Assembly: GCA_963724405.1 (NCBI GenBank)
Contig: CAVRUQ010000012.1
Span: 682,001-746,000, forward strand
Direction: 5' to 3'
Length of the DNA stretch: 64,000 bases
Source: CAVQBJ01 sp963724405
GTDB lineage: Bacteria; Actinomycetota; Thermoleophilia; Solirubrobacterales; Solirubrobacteraceae
Part shown: positions 40,703 through 49,214 of the stretch, piece by piece
How the letters are laid out: the number at the start of each line of letters is the position of its first letter
Numbering within the stretch: position 1 is the first letter of the stretch
Notes under the pieces: model-generated
The model's input: the letters and a program-made list of their open reading frames with translations, nothing else
What the model was told of the DNA's origin: nothing
Database searches by the model: none
Position numbers and translations under genes: made by a program

Positions 40703-41509
40703 TCAGGCCGCCTCTCGCAGCTCGGTCGCGCCCCGATCATCCGCTTCCTCGCCGCCGCCGCGCTCATCTGGCGGCACGAACGCGCTCAGCTTGTCGTTGA
40801 CGACGCGCGGGTTCTCGCCGGCCTGCACGGCCAGGATCCCCTCGAGGGTGAGCGTGCGCAACTCGACCTCCTGCCCGGACATCGCCTTCAGCCGGTTGGC
40901 GATGGGCAGGAAGATGACGTTCGCCGACCCGACGCCCATCAGCGTGGCGATGAACGCCGAGGAGATCGACGGTCCGAGGGTGGCAGGAGCGGCGAGGTTC
41001 TGCAGCACGTGCACGAGCCCCATGACGGTGCCGAGGATCCCGATCGTGGGCGCGAATCCGCCCGCCTTCTCGAACGGGGCGGCGCCGGCGGCATGCCGGG
41101 CGATCATGCCGTCGATCTCGGCCTCGAGCGTGGCCTGCACGAGCTCGGGGTCGGTGCCGTCGACGACGAGCTGCAGGCCCTTGCGCGTGAACTCATCCTC
41201 GATCGTCTCGAGCTGGGCGTCGAGGGCGAGCAGCCCCTCGCGGCGCGCCTGCTCGGCGAGCGAGACGATGAGCGACACCCGGCCCGACAGATCGAGCTCC
41301 AGCCCGCCGAACGCGAGCTTGTACAGGGCGGGGATCTTCTTCATCGAGTCCATCCCGACGCTCGCGAGCGTTGCGCCGCCCGTCCCGACGCAGATGATGA
41401 TCAGCGCGGGCATGTTGATGAACGCGGCCGGGCTCGTCCCGTCCATCATCGCGCTGAACAGGATGCCGACGATCGCGACAGCGATCCCGATGGCAGTGGC
41501 TGCCTTCAT
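40703..41509 (-). CDS. motA: MotA, stator protein
   Basis: A 268-aa stator channel protein with four membrane helices (AATAIGIAVAIVGILFSAMM, INMPALIIICVGTGGATLAS, FAPTIGILGTVMGLVHVLQN, AFIATLMGVGSANVIFLPIA). The GVGSANVIFLPIANRLK end is standard. Whether it uses protons or sodium cannot be told. The ATG lies 9 nt after a sigma-28-type -10 element. Confidence 0.96.
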   Translation of the reverse strand: MKAATAIGIAVAIVGILFSAMMDGTSPAAFINMPALIIICVGTGGATLASVGMDSMKKIPALYKLAFGGLELDLSGRVSLIVSLAEQARREGLLALDAQLETIEDEFTRKGLQLVVDGTDPELVQATLEAEIDGMIARHAAGAAPFEKAGGFAPTIGILGTVMGLVHVLQNLAAPATLGPSISSAFIATLMGVGSANVIFLPIANRLKAMSGQEVELRTLTLEGILAVQAGENPRVVNDKLSAFVPPDERGGGEEADDRGATELREAA

Positions 41510-41518
41510 CGTTCTCGT

Positions 41519-41545
41519 TGATCGGCCACGCGCGCGGAACCTTCA
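41519..41545 (-). promoter_or_regulatory. Sigma-28-type promoter of motA
   Basis: TGAA (41545-41542), 15 bases, GCCGATCA (41526-41519). It lies in the 128-bp gap between the FlbD-type gene and motA. Leader length to the motA ATG would be only a few nt. Confidence 0.65.
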
Positions 41546-41637
41546 GTCGCCGATCCCAACGCTCGTGTGAGCGGCCAGGCGCGCCGCTGCGCGCTGGCCG
41601 CCGGCGGCTCTCCCGCGCGGGATCTGTGCTCGGTCGG

Positions 41638-41931
41638 TCAGCCCTCGGCGGCGGGCGGGACGGCCGCGAGCGCCGGCTCGCCGCGCTGCATGCGCGCCGC
41701 GCGCAGCTCGCGCTCGCGGCGCTCACGCCGCCGTTGGACGGCCTCGGCCAGGACCTCGGCGCGGGCGCCCAGGACGCGCTCGGCGACCCGCTCGGGCGAC
41801 TCGACGACGACGATCTTCGTCCCGGTGGTCAGCGTGATCACCGTGTCCGGGTTCGCCTCGACGGTGACGATGAGCTCCTGGTTGAGATGGAATTCCTCGG
41901 CTTGGTGTCCGAAGCGGTGCAGCTTGATCAT
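41638..41931 (-). CDS. flbD: FlbD-family small flagellar protein
   Basis: A 97-aa protein matching the small FlbD family: MIKLHRFGHQAEEFHLNQEL, EANPDTVITLTTGTKIVV, ESPERVAERV. A charged, arginine-rich C-terminal tail extends beyond the usual ~60 residues. In many firmicute and actinobacterial loci this gene lies between flgE and motA, as here. GGGGAAGAGG site before ATG. This FlbD is unrelated to the Caulobacter transcription factor of the same name. Confidence 0.85.
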   Translation of the reverse strand: MIKLHRFGHQAEEFHLNQELIVTVEANPDTVITLTTGTKIVVVESPERVAERVLGARAEVLAEAVQRRRERRERELRAARMQRGEPALAAVPPAAEG

Positions 41932-41960
41932 TTGCCTCTTCCCCTTCTGTGTGGAGCCCT

Positions 41961-42000
41961 GCGGGCGGCTCGGCGGTCCCTCGAACGCCGAGCCGCCCGC
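41961..42000 (-). terminator. Strong hairpin between flgE and flbD
   Basis: A perfect 15-bp stem (41961-41975 with 41986-42000, 10-nt loop) begins about 31 nt after the flgE stop and about 30 nt before the flbD start. It should end or weaken transcription of the fliJ-flgE unit before flbD-motA. Confidence 0.8.
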
Positions 42001-42030
42001 TTCGGACGGGCTCCGGTTGGTCGGTCCGCG

Positions 42031-42927
42031 CTACTGGACCATGTTCACGACGGCCTGCAGCATCTGATCGGCGGTGGTGATGACCTTGGAGTTGGCCTCA
42101 TAGCCGCGTTGTGCGGTGATCATGTTCGTCATCTCGGTCGCCATGTCGACGTTCGACTGCTCGAGCTCGCCCGAGATCGTCTGCCCGAGGCCGTTGACGC
42201 CGGGGGTGCTGACGGTCGCGGCGCCCGAGTTGGACGTCGTGGCCCAGTTGGAGCCGCCCATGCGCTGCAGGCCCTCCTGGTTCGGGAACGTCGCGAGCGA
42301 CAGGTATCCGGCGTTGACCGTCAGCCCGTACGTCGCATCGGCCGAGTTCTGGTCGGTGTAGCTCACGCTCCCGTCCTGGCCGATCGCGACGTTGGTCGAT
42401 CCCGGCGGGACGAGGATGTACGTGTCGTTGGCCCCAGGCGTGTAGGTGATGTTCGGCGCCGTGCCGGCCGCCACCGCGTCCTTGCCGATGACGTACTGGC
42501 CGTCCTGCGTGGTCAGGAACCCGGCCGCGTTGGTCGTGAAGTTGCCGGCCTTGCTGTACTGGATGACCGTCGGGGTGTTCGCCGTCAGGTTCGCCGGATT
42601 CGGCGTCCCCGTCCCGACCCGGAACCAGCCCGTGCCCTGGATGGCGACATCGGTCGGGTTACCGGTCGACTGCAGCGAGCCCTGGGTGATCTCGGGGCTG
42701 ACGGCGTTGAGCTCGACCCCGAGGCCGATCTGCAGCGGATTGGATCCGCCCGTCGTCCCGACGGCGCCGGCGGCGCCGCGCTGGACCTGGGTGAGCGCGT
42801 CCGCGAACGTCACCTCGGAGGACTTGTAGCCCACCGTGTTGACGTTGGCGAGATCGTTCGCGGTCGAGTCAAGCATCGTCTGGTTGACGTCGAGGCCGCT
42901 GATCGCGGCATACATGCCTCTCATCAT
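42031..42927 (-). CDS. flgE: FlgE, flagellar hook protein
   Basis: A 298-aa axial protein. N-terminal rod/hook motif MYAAISGLDVNQTMLDSTAN and DLANVNTVGYKSSEVTF, and C-terminal ISGELEQSNVDMATEMTNMI with QRGYEANSKVITTADQML, are conserved. It is short for a hook protein (E. coli FlgE 402 aa), so the outer domains are reduced. Identity as FlgE rather than FlgG rests on its place after flgD and the flagellar operon protein. Two ATG codons in tandem; I use the first at 42927. Confidence 0.9.
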   Translation of the reverse strand: MMRGMYAAISGLDVNQTMLDSTANDLANVNTVGYKSSEVTFADALTQVQRGAAGAVGTTGGSNPLQIGLGVELNAVSPEITQGSLQSTGNPTDVAIQGTGWFRVGTGTPNPANLTANTPTVIQYSKAGNFTTNAAGFLTTQDGQYVIGKDAVAAGTAPNITYTPGANDTYILVPPGSTNVAIGQDGSVSYTDQNSADATYGLTVNAGYLSLATFPNQEGLQRMGGSNWATTSNSGAATVSTPGVNGLGQTISGELEQSNVDMATEMTNMITAQRGYEANSKVITTADQMLQAVVNMVQ

Positions 42928-42994
42928 GGGACTGTCACTTCCTTTCGCGGCCCCCTCAGGGAGGTCCAGCCGCACTTGTCGGTCGCCGTGGCGC

Positions 42995-43405
42995 TCATGC
43001 GATCACGGCACTGTCGATGTTGGTGAACACGTGCTCGCGCATGTGCTCGGAACCCACCGCCGTGATGACGGTGTTGTTGCGGACGGACACCACGAATGCG
43101 GTGTTGTCCACAAAGACGACGGAGTCGCGAGACCCCTTGCCGGCGGCGCGCGCGATGCCGCCGCTCAGGCGGTCGAGCGTCGCCGGCGTCAGTTCGATCC
43201 CCCGCCGCTGCAGCCGCTCGAGCGCGTGGCGCGAGAACTGCGGCGGGGTCGCGGTCGACGTCTGCTTGGCGAGGACGTCGGCGAACGACGGACCGCTCGG
43301 CGGAGCCGACGCCGGCGGGCGCGCCGGGGCGGCGCCGCCGACCGCGGTCGCCGGATCGACCGCGCCCGGCGGTACGAGCGCCGGGTTGGGCACGATCTCG
43401 CTCAC
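42995..43405 (-). CDS. Flagellar operon protein (TIGR02530-type)
   Basis: A 136-aa protein whose C-terminal ~85 residues (FSRHALERLQRRGIELTPAT, DSVVFVDNTAFVVSVRNNTV, HVFTNIDSAVIA) match the small conserved protein typically encoded just upstream of flgE, as it is here. The first 50 residues are Pro/Ala-rich. Its function is unknown; an export or hook-assembly helper is likely. GTG start has an ideal GGAGG site and overlaps the flgD stop as GTGA. Confidence 0.85.
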   Translation of the reverse strand: MSEIVPNPALVPPGAVDPATAVGGAAPARPPASAPPSGPSFADVLAKQTSTATPPQFSRHALERLQRRGIELTPATLDRLSGGIARAAGKGSRDSVVFVDNTAFVVSVRNNTVITAVGSEHMREHVFTNIDSAVIA

Positions 43406-43800
43406 GACACCTCCGAGACGCTCGTCGCGGCGATTCCGCCGACACCACCGACGGTCAGCGTCGCACCGTTGGACGTCAGGTCGATCTTCTGTACGACGCC
43501 GCTGGCGACCGTGCCGCCCGAGCCCTGGTAGGTGACCGTGTGCCCGAGCAACGAGAGGTACTCGGTGTTCTGGGTGTTGGTCGCGGTGTTCGTCTCCTGC
43601 TCGACCGAGGTGAACTGGGCGAGCTGACCGAGGAACTGCGACGGGTCGCTCGGGCTGAGCGGATCCTGGTACTGCAGCTGCGTGACCATCAGCTGCAGGA
43701 ACTGATTCTCGTTGACGTTGAGGCTCGGGTTGGTCGTGGTGGCCGAGCTCGAGGCCGTGGTGGGCGGCGTCGTCGCGCCGGTGGGTGGGATCGTGCTCAT
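43402..43800 (-). CDS. flgD: FlgD, hook capping protein
   Basis: A 132-aa protein with the FlgD N-terminal signature NENQFLQLMVTQLQYQDPLS followed by FLGQLAQFTSVEQ. It is much shorter than E. coli FlgD (231 aa) and keeps only part of the C-terminal beta domain. It scaffolds hook polymerisation and is exported by the flagellar system. Confidence 0.93.
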   Translation of the reverse strand: MSTIPPTGATTPPTTASSSATTTNPSLNVNENQFLQLMVTQLQYQDPLSPSDPSQFLGQLAQFTSVEQETNTATNTQNTEYLSLLGHTVTYQGSGGTVASGVVQKIDLTSNGATLTVGGVGGIAATSVSEVS

Positions 43801-43823
43801 CGTGTGCGTTCCTTTCGTTCGGT

Positions 43824-45491
43824 TCAGGCGAGGATGTCGACGAGCACGCCGTTCGCCAGCTGGACGGTGACTTCGTTCGGCGCGTCCGGCGCCGTCCCTG
43901 GGTCATCTCCGGCGGGCTGATCCGACGGCGCGCCGTCGCGGCGGCCGTTCGCGGTCGAGTCGCCCGCCGAGGCTCCGGCCTGATCGGCCGACGTGCCGAT
44001 GTCGAGGTGGGCCAGCGTGATCCCCAGCGAGGCCAGGGTGCTGCGCAGCTCCCCGGCGGACTGGGTGAGGACCGCAGCGGAGGACGCGTGGTCGGTGATC
44101 ACGCGCGCGGTGAGGCCGTCGCTCGTCTGTGACAGCTCGATGCGCACGCCGCCGAGCTCGGCCGGCGACAGCGAGATGCGGGCCTGGGAGAAGCCCTCGC
44201 GCGCGGACGTCGCCACGGTCAGCCGCACGGTGTCGACGACGTCTCCGAGTCCGACCGTGTAGCGCGGCGCGACGGCGGGCGCCGACGCGGCCGGGGTGGA
44301 CACGGCGCTCGGGGCCGCCGGCGAGCCGACCGGGGTCGGCGTGGAGCTCGCGCCGCCGCCCTGCGCGCCGGCCTGATCGCCTCCGGCCTGCGAGCCGGCG
44401 CCCCCGCCGGCGCCCGTCGGGGCCACCGCGTCGGGATGCGCCGGGGCGCTCGCCGGGGCGCTGGACGGGCTCGCCCCGGTGTGCAGGCCGGGGCCGCTCG
44501 ACGCCGGGGGGGAGACGTTCGTCGTCGCCGCCCCGGCGTGCGCCGTCGGGCCAGACGTCGGCGCCTGCGGGGTGCCCGCAGGCGCCGGCGTCGAGCTCGC
44601 CGGCGGGTTCGAGACGGGGACATCCGGGGCGGGGGTCGCGGAGGCGGGTGCGCCCGCCGCGGTCGGCGTACCGGAGGGGGCCGAGTCGCTCGGCAAAGGG
44701 GCCACGGTCGCCGGTGCCGGCGTCATCGGCCCGGGCGCGGGCGTGGTCGGCGTGGCCGTTGTCGTGGTGGCCGTGGTCGTCGTGGCCGTGGTCGTCGTGG
44801 GCGTGGTCGTCGTGGCCGTGGTCGTCACGGGCGTCGACGTCGTCGACCCGGCGCCCGCCGGCAGTCCGGCCGCGCCGGCCGCGACACCCGCCTCGGCGCC
44901 GCCGATGCCGTTCGCGACCACGGCCGCGCCCGACAGACCCGCTGCCGCGGACGCCGCCGGCCCGGCGCCGGCCGCGGTACCCCGTTCGGGGCCGGCAGCC
45001 GCCGGGAGGCTAGAGCCGGTGAGCGTCGGGGTCGGAGTCGCACCCCGGTCGGGGCAGGGACCAGCGGTCGAGTCGGCGCCGGCGGCCAGATTGGCGGCGG
45101 CGAGCGTTGCACCGTCGGCCGGGGCGGCTGTGCCCGGGGGCGGGGTCGGGCACTCCGGGGTGGTGGCCGCGTCGCCGGGGCGGTTCGCGCGGCGGGGCGC
45201 GCCCTGGGGCTCGCCGGTCGGCGCGTCGCTTGCCGGCGGCGCGCTGCTCGCGGGCGGGGCGCCGCCGTCGGCGCCCACGCCGCGATCGGCGTCCTGCTGG
45301 CTGTTGGCGACGTTCTCATTGCCGTCGCTTTCGGTCTGGCCTTCCGCAGGTGCGGTCCGGGCCACTTGATCGTCGAGCACGCTCGCAAACGGCGAGCCGC
45401 CCGGCGGCGGTCCCGGTGGCGGGGGACCGATCGCCGGCCCGCCGACGTCGCCGGCGCCTGACGCCGCGAAGGTTGCGGCGACCGCGCTCAT
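43824..45491 (-). CDS. fliK: FliK, hook-length control protein
   Basis: A 555-aa protein. Only the C-terminal ~150 residues are conserved: ISLSPAELGGVRIELSQTSD is the Flg_hook core that triggers FlhB switching. The rest is a Pro/Ala/Thr-rich, disordered ruler region, including a threonine minisatellite at DNA level (44745-44835). ATG overlaps the fliJ stop by 4 nt. Confidence 0.9.
   Translation of the reverse strand: MSAVAATFAASGAGDVGGPAIGPPPPGPPPGGSPFASVLDDQVARTAPAEGQTESDGNENVANSQQDADRGVGADGGAPPASSAPPASDAPTGEPQGAPRRANRPGDAATTPECPTPPPGTAAPADGATLAAANLAAGADSTAGPCPDRGATPTPTLTGSSLPAAAGPERGTAAGAGPAASAAAGLSGAAVVANGIGGAEAGVAAGAAGLPAGAGSTTSTPVTTTATTTTPTTTTATTTTATTTTATPTTPAPGPMTPAPATVAPLPSDSAPSGTPTAAGAPASATPAPDVPVSNPPASSTPAPAGTPQAPTSGPTAHAGAATTNVSPPASSGPGLHTGASPSSAPASAPAHPDAVAPTGAGGGAGSQAGGDQAGAQGGGASSTPTPVGSPAAPSAVSTPAASAPAVAPRYTVGLGDVVDTVRLTVATSAREGFSQARISLSPAELGGVRIELSQTSDGLTARVITDHASSAAVLTQSAGELRSTLASLGITLAHLDIGTSADQAGASAGDSTANGRRDGAPSDQPAGDDPGTAPDAPNEVTVQLANGVLVDILA
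44745..44835 (-). repeat. 15-bp minisatellite inside fliK
   Basis: About six imperfect copies of a 15-bp GT/C-rich unit encode TTTTA and TTTTP pentapeptides in the ruler part of FliK. Copy number change would alter the ruler length in steps of five residues. Confidence 0.85.
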
Positions 45492-45940
45492 GATGCGCCG
45501 CGGCGGAAGACGTTGAGTGCGACCTCGTCGAGCTCGCGCCCATCCTGGCGGGCGGCCTCGAGCTCGTGGTCGGCGCGGCGACGCTCCTTCAGGCGCTCGA
45601 GCGCCTCGCGGGCGCGGGCGGCCTCGGCCAGCAGGTCGCGACGCGTGGCCACCTCGGCCTCGTGAAGGTCGAGGTCGCGGGCCGTCGCGTCGCGGGCGCG
45701 CTCGATGCGCTCGAGATACGCCTGACGGGCCACGAGGTCGATCGCGCTCGTGCCGTCCGCGCCTGTCTCGCGCTGGGCCGAACGCGCACGATCGAGGCAC
45801 TCCTCGGCGTCCTGAAGCTGCTCCTCGCACTCGACGCGGCGCGTGAGGGCGCCGGCCAGTTCCTGCTTGGCGAGGTCTTCGCCGTGTTCACGCAGCGCGC
45901 GAACGCGTTCGAGGCGGAAGCGAAACGAGGATCCGGACAC
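45488..45940 (-). CDS. fliJ: FliJ, export chaperone/stalk protein
   Basis: A 150-aa, almost wholly helical coiled-coil protein: FRFRLERVRALREHGEDLAK at the start and RAREALERLKERRRADHELE near the end follow the FliJ pattern. FliJ links the FliI ATPase ring to FlhA. The GTG at 45940 is preceded by AAGGGG. A 89-nt gap separates it from fliI, with a possible promoter. Confidence 0.88.
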   Translation of the reverse strand: MSGSSFRFRLERVRALREHGEDLAKQELAGALTRRVECEEQLQDAEECLDRARSAQRETGADGTSAIDLVARQAYLERIERARDATARDLDLHEAEVATRRDLLAEAARAREALERLKERRRADHELEAARQDGRELDEVALNVFRRGAS

Positions 45941-45947
45941 GTCCCCT

Positions 45948-45974
45948 TTATCGGATCGGACTGGGGTCGCTGCA
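45948..45974 (-). promoter_or_regulatory. Possible sigma-28-type promoter of fliJ
   Basis: TGCA (45974-45971), 15 bases, TCCGATAA (45955-45948). The -10 is good, the -35 weak. It sits in the single real gap between fliI and fliJ, and the -10 ends 7 nt before the fliJ GTG. Confidence 0.45.
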
Positions 45975-46029
45975 GGGCAGTGGACGCGTATACGAGCCGC
46001 ACGGCGGGGGGCGCGTCGGTGTGCTCGTC

Positions 46030-47517
46030 TCATGGCGCCAGCGCGAGCGAGGGAATGGCCATCGGGGCGCCGCCCGGCGAATCGAGCGCGACGGCGCCGG
46101 GCACCACCGCGGCTCCCGGCGCCGACTCGGCCGCCGGGTCGACGACCGTGCCACCGAGCAGCTCCGGTCCGCTCGCGTGCTCGCGCAGCGCATCGGCGAG
46201 CGCGAGCAGCTGCGCGTCGGCGTCCGGCGCGGTGCTCACCCGATCGACGGACTGGCGCAGGAAGGCGTCGATGTCGCCCCGGAGCGCGAGCGTCGCGTCG
46301 ACGATCGGAGCGGTACCCGCCTGGTAGGCCCCGATCGCGATCAGGTCCTCCTTCTCGTGGTAGGCCGCAAGTGCCGACCGGAGCGTCTGGGCCGCCTCGC
46401 GGACCTCCCCCGAGACGATGTCGTTGGCCAGACGGGAGACACTCTGGAGCACGTCGATCGCCGGGTAGTGCCCGGAATGGGCGAGCGAGCGGGTGAGGAC
46501 GATGTGCCCGTCGAGGATCGAGCGCACGGCGTCGGCGATCGGCTCGTTCATGTCGTCGCCGTCGACGAGCACGGTGTACAGGCCGGTGATCGATCCCACC
46601 GGGCTCGATCCGGCCCGTTCGAGCAGCCGCGGCAGGAGCGCGAACACGCTCGGCGTGTAGCCGCGCGTGGCCGGCGGCTCGCCGATGGCCAGGCCGACCT
46701 CCCGCTGGGCCATCGCGAAGCGCGTCACCGAGTCCATCATCAGCATCACGTCGTGGCCCTGGTCGCGGAAGTGCTCGGCGATCGCCGTCGCGGTGAACGC
46801 GGCGCGGATCCGCACGAGCGCCGGCTGGTCGGATGTCGCGACGACGACGACCGAATGGGCGATGGCGTCGCCGAGGTCCCGTTCGATGAATTCGCGCACC
46901 TCGCGACCGCGCTCGCCGACGAGCGCGATGACGTTCACGTCGGCGGTGGTCGAGCGCGCGATCATGCCGAGCAGCGACGACTTGCCGACACCCGAGCCGG
47001 CGAAGATGCCGAGCCGCTGACCGCGCCCGCAGGGCACGAGCGCGTCGAGGGCGCGCACGCCGAGCCCGACCCGCTCGCTGATGCGGGGGCGCTCGAGCGG
47101 GTCCGGCGGGGTGGCGATCGTCGAGCGCGAGGCCTGCGCGATCCCCGCCGGGCGCCGGTCGATGGGCATGCCGAGCCCGTCGATGACGCGGCCGAGCAGC
47201 TGCTCGCCGACGGGCACGCGAAAGGCGGTTCCGGTCGCCTCGACGGTCGTGCCGGGACCGATGCCCTGGAGCTCGCCGAGCGGCATGAGCAGTGTCTTGC
47301 CCTCACGGAAGCCGACGACCTCGGTGGCCACCGGGTCACCGGCCCGGCCGCCCCCGACGAGGCAGACCTCGCCGATCTCGGCCTGCAGCCCGGTCGCCTC
47401 GATGATGAGCCCGATCAGCTCGCTGACCCGGCCATGGCGCCGCGCGAGGTCGCTGCCGGCGAGCGCGGACCGCACCCGCGACAACGTGTCACGCGGCTGG
47501 GCATCCGCCATCATCAT
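46030..47517 (-). CDS. fliI: FliI, flagellum-specific ATPase
   Basis: A 495-aa F1-beta-like ATPase. Walker A GIFAGSGVGKSSLLGM (~170), Walker B region DVMLMMDSVTRFA and the AMAQREVGLAIGEPPATRGY segment are intact. A C-terminal ~40-residue Ala/Pro tail goes beyond most FliI. The first ATG of three in tandem overlaps the fliH stop. Confidence 0.97.
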   Translation of the reverse strand: MMMADAQPRDTLSRVRSALAGSDLARRHGRVSELIGLIIEATGLQAEIGEVCLVGGGRAGDPVATEVVGFREGKTLLMPLGELQGIGPGTTVEATGTAFRVPVGEQLLGRVIDGLGMPIDRRPAGIAQASRSTIATPPDPLERPRISERVGLGVRALDALVPCGRGQRLGIFAGSGVGKSSLLGMIARSTTADVNVIALVGERGREVREFIERDLGDAIAHSVVVVATSDQPALVRIRAAFTATAIAEHFRDQGHDVMLMMDSVTRFAMAQREVGLAIGEPPATRGYTPSVFALLPRLLERAGSSPVGSITGLYTVLVDGDDMNEPIADAVRSILDGHIVLTRSLAHSGHYPAIDVLQSVSRLANDIVSGEVREAAQTLRSALAAYHEKEDLIAIGAYQAGTAPIVDATLALRGDIDAFLRQSVDRVSTAPDADAQLLALADALREHASGPELLGGTVVDPAAESAPGAAVVPGAVALDSPGGAPMAIPSLALAP

Positions 47518-48125
47518 GCGGCGCGGTTGAGCTGTTCGGTGACCACTTCTCGCGCGCGGGCGAGCTGCACGTTGATCTGCGCATCGATCTCCCCGGCAAC
47601 CGTCTGGACGACGACCCCGCCGCGCCCGACGCGGCGATCAGCTTGCACGTCGCACTGATCCATCCCGCCGAGCTCGGCCTTCACGGCATCCATCCGCTCG
47701 CTGACCAGCTCGAGATCGTCCGGGTTGACGAGCACGGTGACGCGGTGGCGATCCACGAGCCGGCGCAGCGCGCCGCGCACAGCGTCGAGCACGCGCTCGG
47801 GCTCGACGTCGAGTGCGCCCGCGAGAATCTGCTCGGCGAGCGAGAGCGCGAGATCGACGGCCTCGCGCTCGAGCGTCGCGGCCATGTCCTCGCGCAGCGC
47901 GTTGATCTCGCCGACGGCACGACTGAGGGCGGCCAGCGCCGCGTCGATCTCGGCGTGGGCGGCGAGCACCCCCTGGGCGCGTCCCTCGGCCTCGCCGGCG
48001 GCCCGCGCCTCCACATGAATGCGCTCGGCGTCGGCGAGGCTGACACCGACGGCTCCGTTCGCGCCGTGGCGCAGCGGCGACGGCTGCAGCTGCTCGAAGT
48101 CGAACGCCGCCGCCTCAGTAGACAA
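47514..48125 (-). CDS. fliH: FliH, FliI regulator
   Basis: A 203-aa protein with the long central helix (ARAAGEAEGRAQGVLAAHAE, with GxxxG-like spacing) and C-terminal domain (HRVTVLVNPDDLELVSERMD, GRGGVVVQTVAGEIDAQINV) of the FliH/YscL family. The only start that fits is a TTG at 48125 with a GGAGAGG site 5-6 nt upstream. It overlaps fliG by 11 nt. Confidence 0.88.
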   Translation of the reverse strand: MSTEAAAFDFEQLQPSPLRHGANGAVGVSLADAERIHVEARAAGEAEGRAQGVLAAHAEIDAALAALSRAVGEINALREDMAATLEREAVDLALSLAEQILAGALDVEPERVLDAVRGALRRLVDRHRVTVLVNPDDLELVSERMDAVKAELGGMDQCDVQADRRVGRGGVVVQTVAGEIDAQINVQLARAREVVTEQLNRAA

Positions 48126-49194
48126 CGTCGCCCTCTCCGCGGCTGATCGTGAGCTCGCCGGCCTCCTCCAGGCGCCGGACGATCGCCACGATGCGTCCCT
48201 GCGCCTCCTCGACCACGCGCTTGCGCTGCGGCGGCTGGAACTCCATCTCCTCGCGCAGCATCTGGGCGCCGCGCTCGGACATGTTGCCGAGGATCCGGTC
48301 GCGCACCTCGTCGCTGACGCCGCGCAGCGCGAGCGCCAGGTCCTTCTGGTCGGCCTCGCGGAGCACCATCTGGATCGAGCGGTCGTCGAGCTTGGCGATG
48401 TCCTCGAAGACGAACAGCAGACGCCGCACCTCCTCGCCGAGCTCCTCGTCGGTGGTGGAGAGCGAATCGAGCACGTTGCGCTCGGTCGGGCGGTCGGCCT
48501 GGTTGAGGATGTCGGCGAGTGACTTGACGCCGCCGGCGGCCGAGTAGACGTGCTGGACGACGTTCGCGAGCTTCAGGCGCATGACGCCCTCGACCTGCTT
48601 GACGACGTCGGGACTCGTCTCGCCCATGCGCGCGATGCGTAGCGCGATGTCGGCCTGCTCGGACTCGGGGAGGTTGGAGAGCACCTGTGCCGCGAGCGTC
48701 GTGTGGAGGTTGGCGATCACGAGCGCGATCGTCTGCGGCGACTCGTTGCGCAGGAAGGTGACGATCTGCTCGGGCGGCGTGCGGCGCATGAACTCGAACG
48801 GACGCCGCTCGATGACGCTCGACAGGCGCCCGACGATCTCGAGCGCCCGGTCGGGGCCGAGTGCGCGCTCGAGCACCTCGCGCGCGTAGTCGACGCCGCC
48901 CGTGAGCGAGGCCTCCTCGCCCTGCACGGTCGCCGCGAGCTCCTCGAACACGTACGTGCTGATGCCCGCGTCGACGTTGTCGAGCTTGGCCATGTCGAGC
49001 GACAGCGACTCGATCTCGTCGTCGCGCAGGTGCTTGAACACCTCGGCCGCCTTGTCGGAGCCCAGCGACACGAGCAGGACGGCCGCCTTGTGGCGACCGC
49101 CCACTCGAATGCCGCCCATGCGCTGGGCCGGAAGCTTGGAGGGCGCGCTCGAGACGCCGCCGTCGTCGTCGGTGGCCAGTTCAGCGGTGCTCAT
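48115..49194 (-). CDS. fliG: FliG, motor switch/torque protein
   Basis: A 359-aa C-ring protein. Conserved parts: KAAVLLVSLGSDKAAEVFKH at the start, FLRNESPQTIALVIANLHTT (the EHPQTIA-type motif) in the middle, and the charged torque helix LALRGVSDEVRDRILGNMSE with RGAQMLREEME near the end. It lies 20 nt after fliF. Confidence 0.97.
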   Translation of the reverse strand: MSTAELATDDDGGVSSAPSKLPAQRMGGIRVGGRHKAAVLLVSLGSDKAAEVFKHLRDDEIESLSLDMAKLDNVDAGISTYVFEELAATVQGEEASLTGGVDYAREVLERALGPDRALEIVGRLSSVIERRPFEFMRRTPPEQIVTFLRNESPQTIALVIANLHTTLAAQVLSNLPESEQADIALRIARMGETSPDVVKQVEGVMRLKLANVVQHVYSAAGGVKSLADILNQADRPTERNVLDSLSTTDEELGEEVRRLLFVFEDIAKLDDRSIQMVLREADQKDLALALRGVSDEVRDRILGNMSERGAQMLREEMEFQPPQRKRVVEEAQGRIVAIVRRLEEAGELTISRGEGDVVY

Positions 49195-49214
49195 CGCTCA
49201 GTCCCCGCGTCCGA

